Source: Trachipleistophora hominis (lineage: Eukaryota > Microsporidia > Pleistophoridae). Taken from it: a stretch of 33,844 bases of DNA. The stretch is from NCBI GenBank assembly GCA_000316135.1, contig JH994056.1, positions 1 to 33,844 of the forward strand, written 5' to 3'. Shown piece after piece: positions 1-10,742 of the stretch. The first letter of the stretch is position 1; each line of letters begins with the position of its first letter. Made by a program: the position numbers and the translations under genes. The notes beneath the pieces are model-generated. The model saw only the letters and a program-made list of their open reading frames with translations. It did not search any database and was not told the DNA's origin.

Positions 1-2775
1 TATACCGATAAAAACATAAGGACATGGTGAAAACACAAAAGAGCACATCACAATCATTTATGTTAGTTAAATGACAACCTGCAATCTGATTGGTCAGTTT
101 GTGAAAAAATGAATTTTTTATACAATGTTTGGCAATGAATGAAAAATAACGTGATATAATTAAATTTCCATATTATGAAGTTCGCACAGTATTTTTTTAC
201 CGAAGATATATAGCGAAAACATCAACCCTGGCTTTAAACAGATTCCTTAACCCCATGTTAGAAACGCAAACGGTGCTTAAATGATTCAAGTGCAATTGAA
301 AAAGATGCTAGCTAAGATAAATGCTTGTCGAGTGTATATTCATTTGACTTTTCGTTTTATAAATGGAATAGCACGGACAGTGTCTGAATGAAACATTTTA
401 GTGAAAACATACAAGCCTTATAACAAGGCAAAATAATGATCTATTATCGACTCGTATGCAAACATAAGATGTATGAAAAAGTTACATACCTAATATTTAT
501 GATGGATATGAAACGTTTATATATTATTGTTGTGAAGATCACGAGTATAGATACGAACTAATTACAATTTCCGTTGTTACACAATAATGAGCATCGAATA
601 TTCAGATAAGGATTTTCATTATAGCTAGAAAATACTAAAACGAAGACGTATATTTTGTACCTAAATAGAGTACATATTAGAGAAAACATGGCAATAAATA
701 AACTTGTTCGAGTAATATACACCAATTAACCTGTTGATTGAGGAAAAATATTCATGATTAGAAGAAAAAAATCATATCTTGTATTTATTTAGCTGATTAT
801 TTTTTAAGGAAAATAAATAAACAAGCTTTAAGACAAAGTTTGCAGGCAATTTGTCATTTCATTATCACTAAATGCGTACTTGTGATGCGATAATTCAAAA
901 TTCTTTTATTGAAAAAAATTGCTTTATTATCGTTCAAAAAAATTAAAATTAACGCCTTCAACTTCTAATGAATTCTTATTTATCTTGATATTTTTATTTA
1001 ATGCCATATTATCATAACCATTGCAGGTTCTGGTTTTTTAATCGGTAGTAATTCTTCTTATTACAAGTTGTATGTTGAAATTCAATGAAATATGTATCAC
1101 AATATAGAATTTTCTGATAAATAATTAAACATAGCACGAAGTCTGAACGACTGCAACAATCGTTTAATGGAATAGAAAATGCGAACGAATAATCAGATTA
1201 TCCATCATATTAAAGATTTAACAGCAACGGCACTAGCATGTGATAATGAAAGTTATAACTAAAACAAATACTTCAAACAATCTTTTTGTGATATGATAAT
1301 AAAATTACTATTAGTTCTTTACTAAACTATTAAAAGTTTTTTGAGTACGAGATTTTACAAAGTAACCGTACAGCTATATGGTCAAGCAGAAAGGTTAACA
1401 TGCATCGTTTTAAAGTGATTATAAATCAAACCTCATATAGGACGATTTTTATCATTACGACATTGGGTTAAAAAGATGTGCAGAGGCTACAACACGTAGT
1501 TAAAATAGGAAAAACAACCTCTCATATTTCTTATTGACAGAATGAATATATTTTGAATTAATTCAATACAGTAAGTTAGATAGTCATTCTATTTTGCATG
1601 TAACTAAGACGATCACTCGATAAGAAAGAGATACCGGTTGATAGTAAAGACAGCAAAAAGTAAAATAAATTAAATAGGCAGCACATTAAGTTTTTTGAAT
1701 GTATATTCAAATGAGGGTTGATGGTAATAGTATCAATCCGGACAGGACGGTTGTTACAACATTTTTTTTGACGAAACATGTTTAATTAATTTTTAACGTT
1801 CCGCCCAACACCTATTTAACATGCTATTTCTGATTCGTTAACACCTATCATAACCTGTTCTGCCTTTGGTTCATGGTGCTATTACAACATTCAACCATTT
1901 TTATAGATGATAGTAGACATGAGACCTGTGTTATACTATGGTAATATATATGACAGAATTAAAACACAAAAAATTCTCTTAATTGCTTTTAAGTTTTCGA
2001 TATGGTGTTTTATAAAGCCACGCATATAAAAAAATTCATTATGAACGTCACGAGGTTATATAAGCCTGTGTTATGTGATGGTGGCACTTTTAGTAAAAAT
2101 TTTTCTTAGTCATTACATCGAGACGGAAACCACCATTATGTTTCAAAAATTTTCACTTTTGATCAAATACTGATTACAGAAGTATTTTATGCTAAATATT
2201 GGTCGGTTTTCCTACAGACATAGGTTTGAGAACATAAATCCATCAATGGTATGAATGAAACCGTTGATGTATTAGCATGCTAGTGTTACATACTTAATAC
2301 AAGCATCTTGCTGTTATACGATTATGTGTTTATTGGACAAATTTGAATCAAAAAATCAAAACTGATTAAGACGACTCACTTAACATATAATTATACCGTA
2401 TGTTGCCTTTAAATTGTCAATATACTCGCTATATGCTATATTTCTTGCCAATTTATACCGTATACCGATATATTTTTGAGGACAATGTGGCTATCTAATT
2501 GTTAAGTCTGCCGAGCTTAAAAACGTGCACGTCAATAATGATATTACTAAAATACACACGAATTTGTTAGAACGTATTTTAATAAAATAATATCACAAAC
2601 ACATACCGCTTCGATGCATTCAGAAAAAATGTTTCAGGTGCTCCACAAACAATGGATGCATAAAATGACAACTATACACTGTAAATAAAGATGCAAACCA
2701 CGTTTGTTGAGAGCTTTTAATTATAAACCACGCACATTTGTCCACTAAGATGAAGCTCATTTGTTTCACATTTTT
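1..2775. other. AT-rich spacer, no gene seen
   Basis: About 2.8 kb of AT-rich sequence without an ORF that has either good length or the CCC/GGG start signal of the real genes. The motif TATACCG(A/T)AT recurs (positions 1, about 2393 and 2453-2470) but is too short to call a repeat family. No RNA gene or transposon relic was recognised. Confidence 0.6.
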
Positions 2776-2798
2776 GTATAAAACAATGGTGTTATCCC
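2776..2798 (+). promoter_or_regulatory. TATA-like box plus CCC start signal of the 2805 gene
   Basis: GTATAAAA at 2776-2783 and CCC at 2796-2798 lie just before the ATG at 2805, with six bases between the triplet and the start. This spacing matches the other genes in the window and the described microsporidian start-region motif. It supports 2805 as the start. Confidence 0.5.
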
Positions 2799-2804
2799 AA
2801 GTGT

Positions 2805-3986
2805 ATGCGAATTCTGCTCATTTCTGAATTCTTGTTTGCGCTTGGTGGCTCAGTTACATATATGGCCTGGGAGGAGGATCCCTCCAAGGTTATCGCCAAC
2901 TCCCATGGTTATATGAAATTAATGGACAAGACCAAGTTGACAATGAACAATGTTCATAACGTCCGGCTGTTTCGTGAAAATGACAGCTATGTTCTTCGAT
3001 TTGGAAGAAGCAGATTGTGTTACGACAACACAAAGCAAAGAGTGAAAGCGTGCAGGAGACAAAAGATGAGGAGCACCTGGGAACTTGTCAAAACAGGATT
3101 ATCGTACTTGGTTCGTCAAAACGAAAAATGTATAGCACCTACCAATACAATCGAAAGCACAAGCCAGCAAAGTGAATTAACGCTTAAGGATTGTGACGGT
3201 CCTGATGTCCTGAAAATACAGTTTAATAACAGCGAAGGCGAAATTTTGGATGTGCCTACTTCTAAGGTGGGTGTGACGAGGGAAGTTGAACCATCAGGCA
3301 TGCGAGTACTCACTTTGAGGAAAAGGAGTAGTATTAATCCTGTTAGAGAGGTAACCACCGCGGGTGATGTTGTGGTTGAACACAAACCCAAAGAAATCAT
3401 CAAGAACATTAAGGTTGTACCCAAGGTGGCAGAACCCGATGTACAGGTAGTTGAAAAACAAAAAGTAGTCCATCACGGCATACCAGCGGTGGAGAAGGTT
3501 GTTATGCCTACGGTTGAAGACAAAGAATTGGTACTGAAAAATCAAGAACCTAAAAAACTTGTAATTAAAGAAAAACCGGTCGCTAAGACGAAGGAAATAG
3601 TGGTAGAGCAAGAGCCGTCGTCAATGAAAAGGGTAACTGTAGATAGCGAACCCGATGTCACACTTGTAAAGCCTGCTCAAACCACAGAGGTGGTCAATGT
3701 CCCGGGAGTAGTAGAAACAGACCATGATACAGCGGTCATTAAAACAAAGTCGCCTATTAAAATGATTCGACCTGCGAACACACATGAGACCACTAGCAGA
3801 CGAGAGTCAGCATTCCAAAAAGAGGATGAGCAGTTCATGAGAGGTACCCGGGATTTTCAAGAATCGATAGACGATAGTCTTGATAAACTTGTACACTCAA
3901 AATCCAAAAAAACAACTCTTGTACACCACACACATGCCGAAAAGTGTGAATATGACAAATTAACGGGCGCTTATCGTTGTCGCTGA
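2805..3986 (+). CDS. Predicted secreted protein, possible beta-trefoil domain plus V/K/E/P-rich tail
   Basis: 393 residues. A hydrophobic N-terminus (residues 3-18, MRILLISEFLFALGG) looks like a signal peptide. Residues about 35-140 hold four cysteines (72, 83, 109, 130) and Trp92 in a spacing reminiscent of ricin-B-type beta-trefoils: a short strand, Cys, about ten residues, Cys, then W-x-L/V, with a later LTLKDC strand. Residues about 190-330 are degenerate repeats rich in Val, Lys, Glu and Pro. The C-terminus carries a final pair, Cys381 and Cys392, in KCEYDKLTGAYRC. Microsporidia export many such proteins to spore wall, polar tube or host, and lectin-like families are known there. An exported structural or host-contact role is inference. 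The frame is open upstream back to a stop at 2751-2753 but has no other ATG; a separate 25-codon ORF from 2750 overlaps in another frame. An AATAAA-like sequence follows the stop. Confidence 0.85.
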   Translation: MRILLISEFLFALGGSVTYMAWEEDPSKVIANSHGYMKLMDKTKLTMNNVHNVRLFRENDSYVLRFGRSRLCYDNTKQRVKACRRQKMRSTWELVKTGLSYLVRQNEKCIAPTNTIESTSQQSELTLKDCDGPDVLKIQFNNSEGEILDVPTSKVGVTREVEPSGMRVLTLRKRSSINPVREVTTAGDVVVEHKPKEIIKNIKVVPKVAEPDVQVVEKQKVVHHGIPAVEKVVMPTVEDKELVLKNQEPKKLVIKEKPVAKTKEIVVEQEPSSMKRVTVDSEPDVTLVKPAQTTEVVNVPGVVETDHDTAVIKTKSPIKMIRPANTHETTSRRESAFQKEDEQFMRGTRDFQESIDDSLDKLVHSKSKKTTLVHHTHAEKCEYDKLTGAYRCR

Positions 3987-5011
3987 TTGATATTAAAATA
4001 AATGATGTTACGGATTAAATAACGTTTGGTTAATGAGAACATTTTATTTATTGTTGACACGAGAGGATACAAATTTAGTGAATAATTTTGTTATTGTGCT
4101 ATCCGTGATCAACATCGTCTCAAACCATATTTTCAGTAATAACGAGCAGAGTTCTTGTACTAGAAGTCAAATAACGTGGTGAATCTCCATAAAATTGTAA
4201 TCAATAACTAAAACTTTAATGAGGAGTACTTTATGAATATAATTGAGAGATATGGTCTATAAGACTAGACAAATGTACATCAACAAATATCCAAGATGAA
4301 ATTGAACAAAAAATAATTTAATAACATTCTTGATCTATATAAATCATAAAATTTGTTGACTGAGTAGTTTATAATATAACCTCACTTTTAAATGAAAAGA
4401 TTTTTTCGAGAAAAGTGTTGCCGCAATATTTAGATTGTCATCGTGTCAATTCCGATAGTTATTTTTAGCTCTACACTATACACAAATAAAACATCATCCA
4501 ACAACAAATATATGTAACCATTTTACTGAACATTCTACCCAAGTTTTTAAGTCGATGAAATGGAGAGATCTGTCGGAAAAAAGCTTGTATTTGAGAAGAT
4601 ACACGTCGAAATTTCATTAAAACCGCGATAAAAATTAATATTTTTTGGTATGAACAAAAAGTAAAATGAGAAGAAACTTTTCTGAACAGGATGAAAGACT
4701 TGTGTAGATACATAGTTATTTTTGTATTGAAAACTCGGCATTCATTTGTTTATTATTTGGGTAAATCATACTATTGGATGGTTTTTGAAGCATTAGTAAT
4801 TAATACATCGAATATATCTTTGGATTTACTAGTTATATTGTTCAATGTTTTTCCATACATCTCTTTGATTATTGAATTCTGGGATAAAAAATGAGCATTT
4901 AAACTAAACCAAGTTAAATATTTTCAGGAGCACACATTTCCTGTGCGATAACCTTTGTACTAGCGTACATAATATATTGAAATATTTAATACTATTACTG
5001 TAGTGTGGTGA
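3987..5011. other. Spacer, no gene seen
   Basis: AT-rich spacer between the secreted-protein gene and the tRNA. A 67-codon plus-strand frame from 4691 starts with ATG but has no CCC/GGG signal and the same AT-rich composition as its surroundings, so it is treated as chance. Confidence 0.6.
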
Positions 5012-5084
5012 GCTGTTGTAGTGTAGTGGTTATCACGTATCCTTTACACGGATAAGGCCCTCGGTTCGAACCCGAGCAATAGCA
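5012..5084 (+). tRNA. tRNA-Val (anticodon UAC)
   Basis: A full 73-nt cloverleaf can be folded by eye. The acceptor stem GCTGTTG pairs with CAATAGC (one G-U pair), with discriminator A. The D arm is typical of eukaryotic tRNA-Val (TAGTGTAGTGGTTATCAC). The anticodon stem TATCC/GGATA carries the loop TTTACAC, giving anticodon TAC for codon GUA. The T arm is CTCGG-TTCGAAC-CCGAG. There is no intron and no encoded CCA. TTTTTT at 5087-5092 is a good RNA polymerase III terminator. The gene sits between two tail-to-tail protein genes. Confidence 0.95.
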
Positions 5085-5086
5085 AA

Positions 5087-5092
5087 TTTTTT
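5087..5092 (+). terminator. Pol III T-run terminator of tRNA-Val
   Basis: Six T residues begin two bases after the tRNA discriminator base, the usual RNA polymerase III stop. Confidence 0.8.
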
Positions 5093-5208
5093 ATTGAAAT
5101 ATTTTTCTAAAGGGCGGAGATAAGAAATTTAAATTTAAATTCGCAATATAAATTTGTGCAGTAAATGTGTTCTTTTTATAATTATAATTTAATTAATGTG
5201 AATAGTCG

Positions 5209-6009
5209 TCACGTAAACACGATTTTACGTAATTTAAAGTTTAAAAAAACTTGCAAAAAATCTTCGACCTGCAGTTTATTAGCACGTTTAACACCATACG
5301 TGCTTAATATTTCTCCAATTTCTCTTTTTTCCTTACCAACTGTTTTAACAACCGATTTATCACCAAAAACACCGCCAAGCGTCTTATTCTTTCGTTTAAA
5401 ACAGATCCTTAAAAAGTTTGCAAATTCTTCCACGTTGATGTCGGGCTGTTCGAGTCTCTTCCGTATTTTTACCACAGCACTTTCAACTTTCGGCATTGGA
5501 TTAAAATTTTTTCGTGAAACTTTAAACATATACTCAACCTTGGAGAAAAGCTGCGTGGAAACGCTTAATCGGCTGTAGTCTGGACTTCCCGGTCGTGCAA
5601 CCAGCCTCATAGCAAATTCGTGCTGTAGCATGAGAAAAGCTGCCCGAAAATTGTAACTAAACAATTTGAATATTAAAACACTGCTGATCTGGTAGGGAAT
5701 GTTTGACACACACAAGTCAAAATGTGGAAAGTCGCTTTTCATGCAATCGCCCACAAAAAGTTTCATCTTATGGTACATATTGAGACTTTTTACTCGTTTA
5801 ACAAGTTCTGCTGCCATTCTTTCATCTTTTTCGTAACAAATTACTTTTTTTGCCTTTGCGAGCAATTTTACCGTGAGATTGCCGGTACCACTACCAATTT
5901 CAAGCACTGTGTCTGTTTCTAAAATATTTGCTCGTTCTATAATTCTATCTATTATACCCGGGTTCTTCAGAATGTGCTGGCCTAAATCCTTCTTGTACTG
6001 TATTGACAT
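5209..6009 (-). CDS. DIM1: 18S rRNA adenine dimethyltransferase Dim1
   Basis: 266 residues, KsgA/Dim1 family. The enzyme dimethylates two adjacent adenines in the 3' terminal hairpin of small-subunit rRNA using S-adenosylmethionine and acts in the nucleolus during 18S processing. Visible motifs: DLGQHILKN (8-16), SAM-binding EIGSGTGNL (37-45), acidic E60 ending motif II, D88, the catalytic NIPY (103-106), then NFNPMPKVESAVV (168-180) and FKRKNKTL (204-211), all in family order. The frame extends 16 codons upstream to another ATG (6057), but the methionine at 6009 begins the conserved N-terminus and lies eight bases after a CCCC signal, so it is chosen. The C-terminus is close to the minimal family length. 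The stop lies about 125 nt from the tRNA on the opposite strand. Confidence 0.96.
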   Translation of the reverse strand: MSIQYKKDLGQHILKNPGIIDRIIERANILETDTVLEIGSGTGNLTVKLLAKAKKVICYEKDERMAAELVKRVKSLNMYHKMKLFVGDCMKSDFPHFDLCVSNIPYQISSVLIFKLFSYNFRAAFLMLQHEFAMRLVARPGSPDYSRLSVSTQLFSKVEYMFKVSRKNFNPMPKVESAVVKIRKRLEQPDINVEEFANFLRICFKRKNKTLGGVFGDKSVVKTVGKEKREIGEILSTYGVKRANKLQVEDFLQVFLNFKLRKIVFT

Positions 6010-6017
6010 TTTGAACT

Positions 6018-6030
6018 GGGGCGGTTTATA
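6018..6030 (-). promoter_or_regulatory. TATAAA plus CCCC start signal of DIM1
   Basis: On the minus strand TATAAA (6030-6025) is followed by CCCC (6021-6018), then eight bases and the ATG at 6009. The longer start at 6057 would place this signal inside the coding region, which argues against it. Confidence 0.5.
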
Positions 6031-6057
6031 TTGGTACTTTAAACAAAAACATAACAA

Positions 6058-9000
6058 CCAAAGGTGGTGGTTGTGGTTGATCTAAGCAGACCAAAAATGT
6101 GTATCGCAAGGTTTTCATAAATAAATAAAAACACTTTTAATGAACAACAAAAAGTAGTGTATCGGTGTAATTGATCATCAAGCCAAAAAAACGTATGAAA
6201 CATATCCTTTTAATTTAAAAATATGTATAACAGGTTGAAAATACCATAAAATATGAATTTTTAGAGAGAAGTGAGTTAACTTAAGAAAATCAACCAATGT
6301 TCCAACTATCTATATGCCGAGCTGCGCTGAAAGTATGAACTTAAGAAAAGCGACAAACTAATGTTCCAACTATCTACGTGCCAAACTGCGCAGCAAATAT
6401 GAACTTAAGAAAAATGGTTTCATCGACAGCATCTATACTTATAGAAATGGTTATGGCGAACAAACCATCGAAAAGTGTATTTCATAAATTTTATATTGCA
6501 ACATCCCGTATCAAACACATAAAACCGCAATCACCTCCTCTATATTTATGGAAGATTAAAGGCCACGATTAAACATTCAAAGTTGCCTCAGTAATTTTTA
6601 AAATTATTATTTTTTGTTTTTGTTCAATGTCATCACCAATCAAACACCATATCAATATCGACCTGCTACCTTGCCCCAAAAACATTCATGAATTTTTATT
6701 TGTAAATCGCCAGGAAGTGCTAATTCGGAATAGGAGATGGAATGCTTATTAACTGAATGCATTACAGGCTTTGTGTCAAAGGGTTTATCAAATGGATAGT
6801 CTTAATAATGACATATCAAAAATATTGCAAAAAATTCGCCATTTTTCGCGGCCAAAGATGACTAAAAGTTGTAATATTCCACAAATCAAGGACTAACGAT
6901 TGTAGCTGATTCTAAAAAATGCTGTAGCTTCACAATTCAAAGGCTATTGGCCACAGCAAATTTTAGCGGATCAGAATGCGTTTGGAATTAAGCTGAAATT
7001 TTAATAAAAAAGTTACAAATAATAACACTTTATAGATGAAGCTTTTTGTTTGTTTGTTTGTCGGTTATTACATTTTATTATGTACTTTGATTGTGTTTTA
7101 TCCTTTTTATTCACACTAACTACTTTATAGTATTAATCAAGTTATTTTATATTTAAAATTACCAATATGTAAATATTTCTATAATTTTCTTGTGTACACT
7201 CTCATTATTGTTCAAAGCATAATATTTCGGACAAATCCTTTATGATTCTTGGCAAATTACTTTTATAAAGATCATATTTTTATGGTACTATATCTTACAA
7301 ATATACACCCATGTGTTAGAATGACGTAAAATAGAATTAAAAACATTTTATAGCTGATACTCTATTAAAATTAAAAATACATATTTGTGTAGGGAAACTT
7401 CTATTATCACTTAAAAAGCGCGATATATGCCATTATGAACGCGAACACGAAATATGGCTTCGAAATTGACTAAAAGGATAATATTGTCTGGCTAATAAAC
7501 TTTCAATTTGAACGCATTTTAAGCTATTTTAAAAACAATAGATCATTTTGTAGATAACCGTGGTACATTATTCATATTCAAAATTATAAAATAAAGACAG
7601 TTTATAGCAGAAAAGTGTAATGCGGTCGAACAGTGGTCATGCTAAATACTTATCTAACTGTAATTAACTTTATTAGGTGATTTAAGAGGTACTTGATATA
7701 AAATTATTTCGCTGTGCCACATATAAGTAGTAATAGTTAATACCATACCGATTAGTATTATTACCAACCATATATAAGAATTAAATAGTCCTATTGGTGT
7801 TACTATGGCTTAGCTTCGTATGTGGAATGATGTTTAATTTTTTACTATGATAGAATTTTATAAATTTTCATCATCCTACAGCCATACAATATCCTTCTGA
7901 CACGCTGAGACCAACCACGGTCATTCGTTTTTAGTTCTGGTGGTGTTTCGCTGGTTTTGGACCAATATCTTAATCTCTTTCACAGCTTTTACGCTATTTT
8001 TACCGAAAGTATTGTAGTCAAAGGAGAATAACATTTACGCGGCATGATCATCGTAAATGCCCAGGTGTTCTTTGTATATCACTATAATAGAAGACATACC
8101 TTTACTATTTTATCATCAGGTTACCAGGATCAGTATGTTCATTTATTGTAGCTGATACATTGGTAATTACTTTTTAATTTATAGATAATTAACAAATACT
8201 TCTCTAAGTAAACAAGTGATGTTCATCATTTTCAATTATATGGTGTTTATACAACTATTACCTAGCTGCTACGATTCTTCACAAATAAATAAAATCATTG
8301 TAACAGTATTGACAGCGAATTTTCGAAAGTATTGATTTGTGAACAAAAACCATGTAGTTACTCATATTTGAGGAGCAATGTCCTTTCAACTCTATTCTTG
8401 AATAAACGTTTGCAGTCTGGTTAAGGATGTATAGCTTTTTCGAATATTCTGCCTGAAATTCACACATAGAAGAATTTATGATATTTGTTGTGTTATAGAA
8501 AGAAGAACAAGAATTATATGTTAGAGCATTCGTTTTCTCTTCAATTGTAGTACTACTGAGGTGTTTTATTGTTAATGTGCGTGTAACTGTTACCGCTAAA
8601 CTCATCACGTACTATATGTTATACATATAAAGCAATGATTTTTTAGAGTGGCTTTCATTTATGAATTATTTTAAAAGCCTTATGTTAAACTATTAGCAAT
8701 TTGTATTAATGATAATCCGGTAGAGCTATCTGAGATAAAATCAACAATCTCGTAGTTATATGATTTTTGCTGGTATAATGAGTGGTTAATTATTAATCTA
8801 TATATTATTTTCGAACTAGTAATCTTATATGTACTGATTTTGTATATACTCGGCTGAGAAAACGAGGCATATTCATTTCAGAACAAGATCAACCGATTTC
8901 AAATAATAGAAAAACCGTAAAATAATATATATTGATACAAAGCTGCTTTTTCATAGTATCATAGTTTCATTTTCGAATATAATCGTATACATCATCCTAA

Positions 9001-10482
9001 ATTTGGAATAAATTAAAAATTTCTATAATATTAGAATCTGCAAGTGTAGACCGTGTCATTCGAATTTGTGCAAAATTAGCATTGTATTTATGACTTAGTT
9101 TAGTATTTTTCTTTTTTGCTACAAAGCATCTTTTATTGCCACTACATCTCACACTTAATTTTGGATAAATTAGTAGCATTTCTCTACCCCAGGGCCGATA
9201 GATTTTGTGTATTAAGACGCTCAACACAAAGAAATGGAATGAATTCCCCAAGAATAGCAATTCTGGTATTATTACGTTTTAGATGTAATTTTCCTGATCA
9301 GCTTACTACTTTTCGGGTGATATATAAGAAATATGCTGGTAGTTGGCGAGTGTAAAGGATAAAAGATACTTCACTAGTATTATATACACTAATTATGGAA
9401 GTGTTAGTGTTAATGCATCAGAAAATAGTATTGGCAGCAGATCTATTATAAGTACCATTAATATATATATAGGATTAGTATTTGTTGTACTAACAGGGTA
9501 TATATACAATTGATACCTTATACCGCCTTTTAACTTACAATCATTAATTTACGCCATCTCGACTGCAACATTGTGATATATGTTCTGTCACTTGTAGATT
9601 GATTGGCATTTCCGATATTGAAGATGTTTTCATGGCAAGCATTGATTCAAAACAAAAACCATCACGATCAGCAAATTTTAGTGAATTGAAAGCAATTTAT
9701 TTCCTTAAATGTGCAATCATATATTAACACGGATTTGTTTATCAAAAACATTCTAATTAATGCCTTAGGGCAAAAATGAAACGAAAAAACAGTTTAAATA
9801 TTGAATGTGGTTTACAAACACCACGTATTTACGTACCAAATACCAGAAATATAAACTTATTTAATCATATTAGTTGTAAAAAAGGTCAACCGTTTGATAT
9901 ATAAGCTTATACTGCGTACTCAGAATATCATGTAAGCTTGTCTTACGCGACGACAGATATATCAGCTGTCAATATCTGTTTAAATTTGCACCAAAAATGT
10001 TTGACACATTTTTCAAAATTTGACGATAAATATTAGCGTAGCAAACCCAACGGTGAATACACCTCGAAAGGAAACGCGTTTTAAACAATTTTTCCGGTCG
10101 GTTATATTCTGTGGGCGGCTTATTTTTGAAAATTGCGCCACGGGCAAAAGAAATACAAACTGGTGGAAAAAACTGCTGGTACACAAAAATGCATTTATCA
10201 TACTTTTGCAACGCAGATTTAGACACAATAATTAGTAGAAAATCAAATTGAAAGTAGATAACGAGTACAGTATGCGGAGTTTCGATCAAAATGTTCTGAT
10301 GCGCGACATAAACCTCACATATTGTTCAGTTTCCGATGTAATTAAAACAAAAATGTAACTTCAAATTTATCAGTCCAATTATCACCAATAAATCAATAAA
10401 GGAAGATGTAATCAACCTGGACCAAATTCTGATTTTCTAATCACCTATTGACATTTTAGATATCTTATTAATGCTTTTTATC
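6058..10482. other. Long AT-rich spacer with one tandem repeat
   Basis: About 4.4 kb with no supported gene. It contains the tandem repeat at 6278-6416, a slightly GC-richer stretch at 6600-6740 that may be transposon debris, a 108-codon minus-strand frame ending at 8279 that lacks any start signal, and a GC-elevated island at about 9960-10300. Nothing else stands out. Confidence 0.55.
6278..6416. repeat. Imperfect tandem repeat, about 60-64 bp, 2.2 copies
   Basis: The block beginning AACTTAAGAAAA recurs at 6278, 6338 and 6402. The first two copies are nearly the same through ATGTTCCAACTATCTA and then G(A/C)GCTGCGC-like sequence; the third is cut off after about 15 bases. The copies differ by a 4-base length change and several substitutions, so the duplication is not very recent. 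No coding role is visible. Confidence 0.85.
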
Positions 10483-10505
10483 TATATAAAGGAGCACAGC
10501 ATGGG
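10483..10505 (+). promoter_or_regulatory. TATA box plus GGG signal before the small gene at 10512
   Basis: TATATAAA at 10483-10490 and GGG at 10503-10505 precede the ATG at 10512; six bases separate GGG from the start. The GGG sits inside a three-codon upstream ORF (ATG GGT GTG TAA). Confidence 0.45.
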
Positions 10506-10511
10506 TGTGTA

Positions 10512-10742
10512 ATGTCGTTCATTTACTTGGGAGAGCACGAAATTTGTCCGGGCGAAAATACTAGGAACAAATACCGTGAGAGAAGAAAATACAACACGTA
10601 TCAAGAACAGGGGAGCAAGAACATGCCGAAGAATGATCATCCGTTGGGTAGAAACGAAATGGACTGTGTGGTTGCACTTAGCTTGCTCAAAAAAGGTGTA
10701 AAACATGTATCAATAGATGTTTATAACAGATTTTTTCGATGA
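10512..10742 (+). CDS. Probable small protein of unknown function (76 aa)
   Basis: 76 codons from ATG to TGA. Length alone would not support it in DNA this AT-rich. However, the frame is clearly GC-richer than its flanks, uses G- and C-ending codons much as the confirmed genes do, and has a TATA box and GGG triplet at the expected distances. The product is hydrophilic and basic in the first half (RERRKY near residue 23) and ends in LSLLKKGVKHVSIDVYNRFF. No signal peptide, membrane segment or known domain was recognised. It could instead be the remnant of a longer gene; no continuation was seen on either side. Confidence 0.5.
   Translation: MSFIYLGEHEICPGENTRNKYRERRKYNTYQEQGSKNMPKNDHPLGRNEMDCVVALSLLKKGVKHVSIDVYNRFFR

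Noticed and set aside
4691..4894. 67-codon plus-strand ORF with ATG and hydrophobic content
   Set aside because: No CCC/GGG signal; hydrophobicity follows from T-rich composition.
5165..5578. 137-codon plus-strand frame
   Set aside because: It lies antisense to DIM1, whose motifs are unmistakable; a shadow of that gene.
8279..8605. 108-codon minus-strand ORF with ATG
   Set aside because: About the length expected once by chance in this much AT-rich DNA; background composition, no start signal, no recognised domain.
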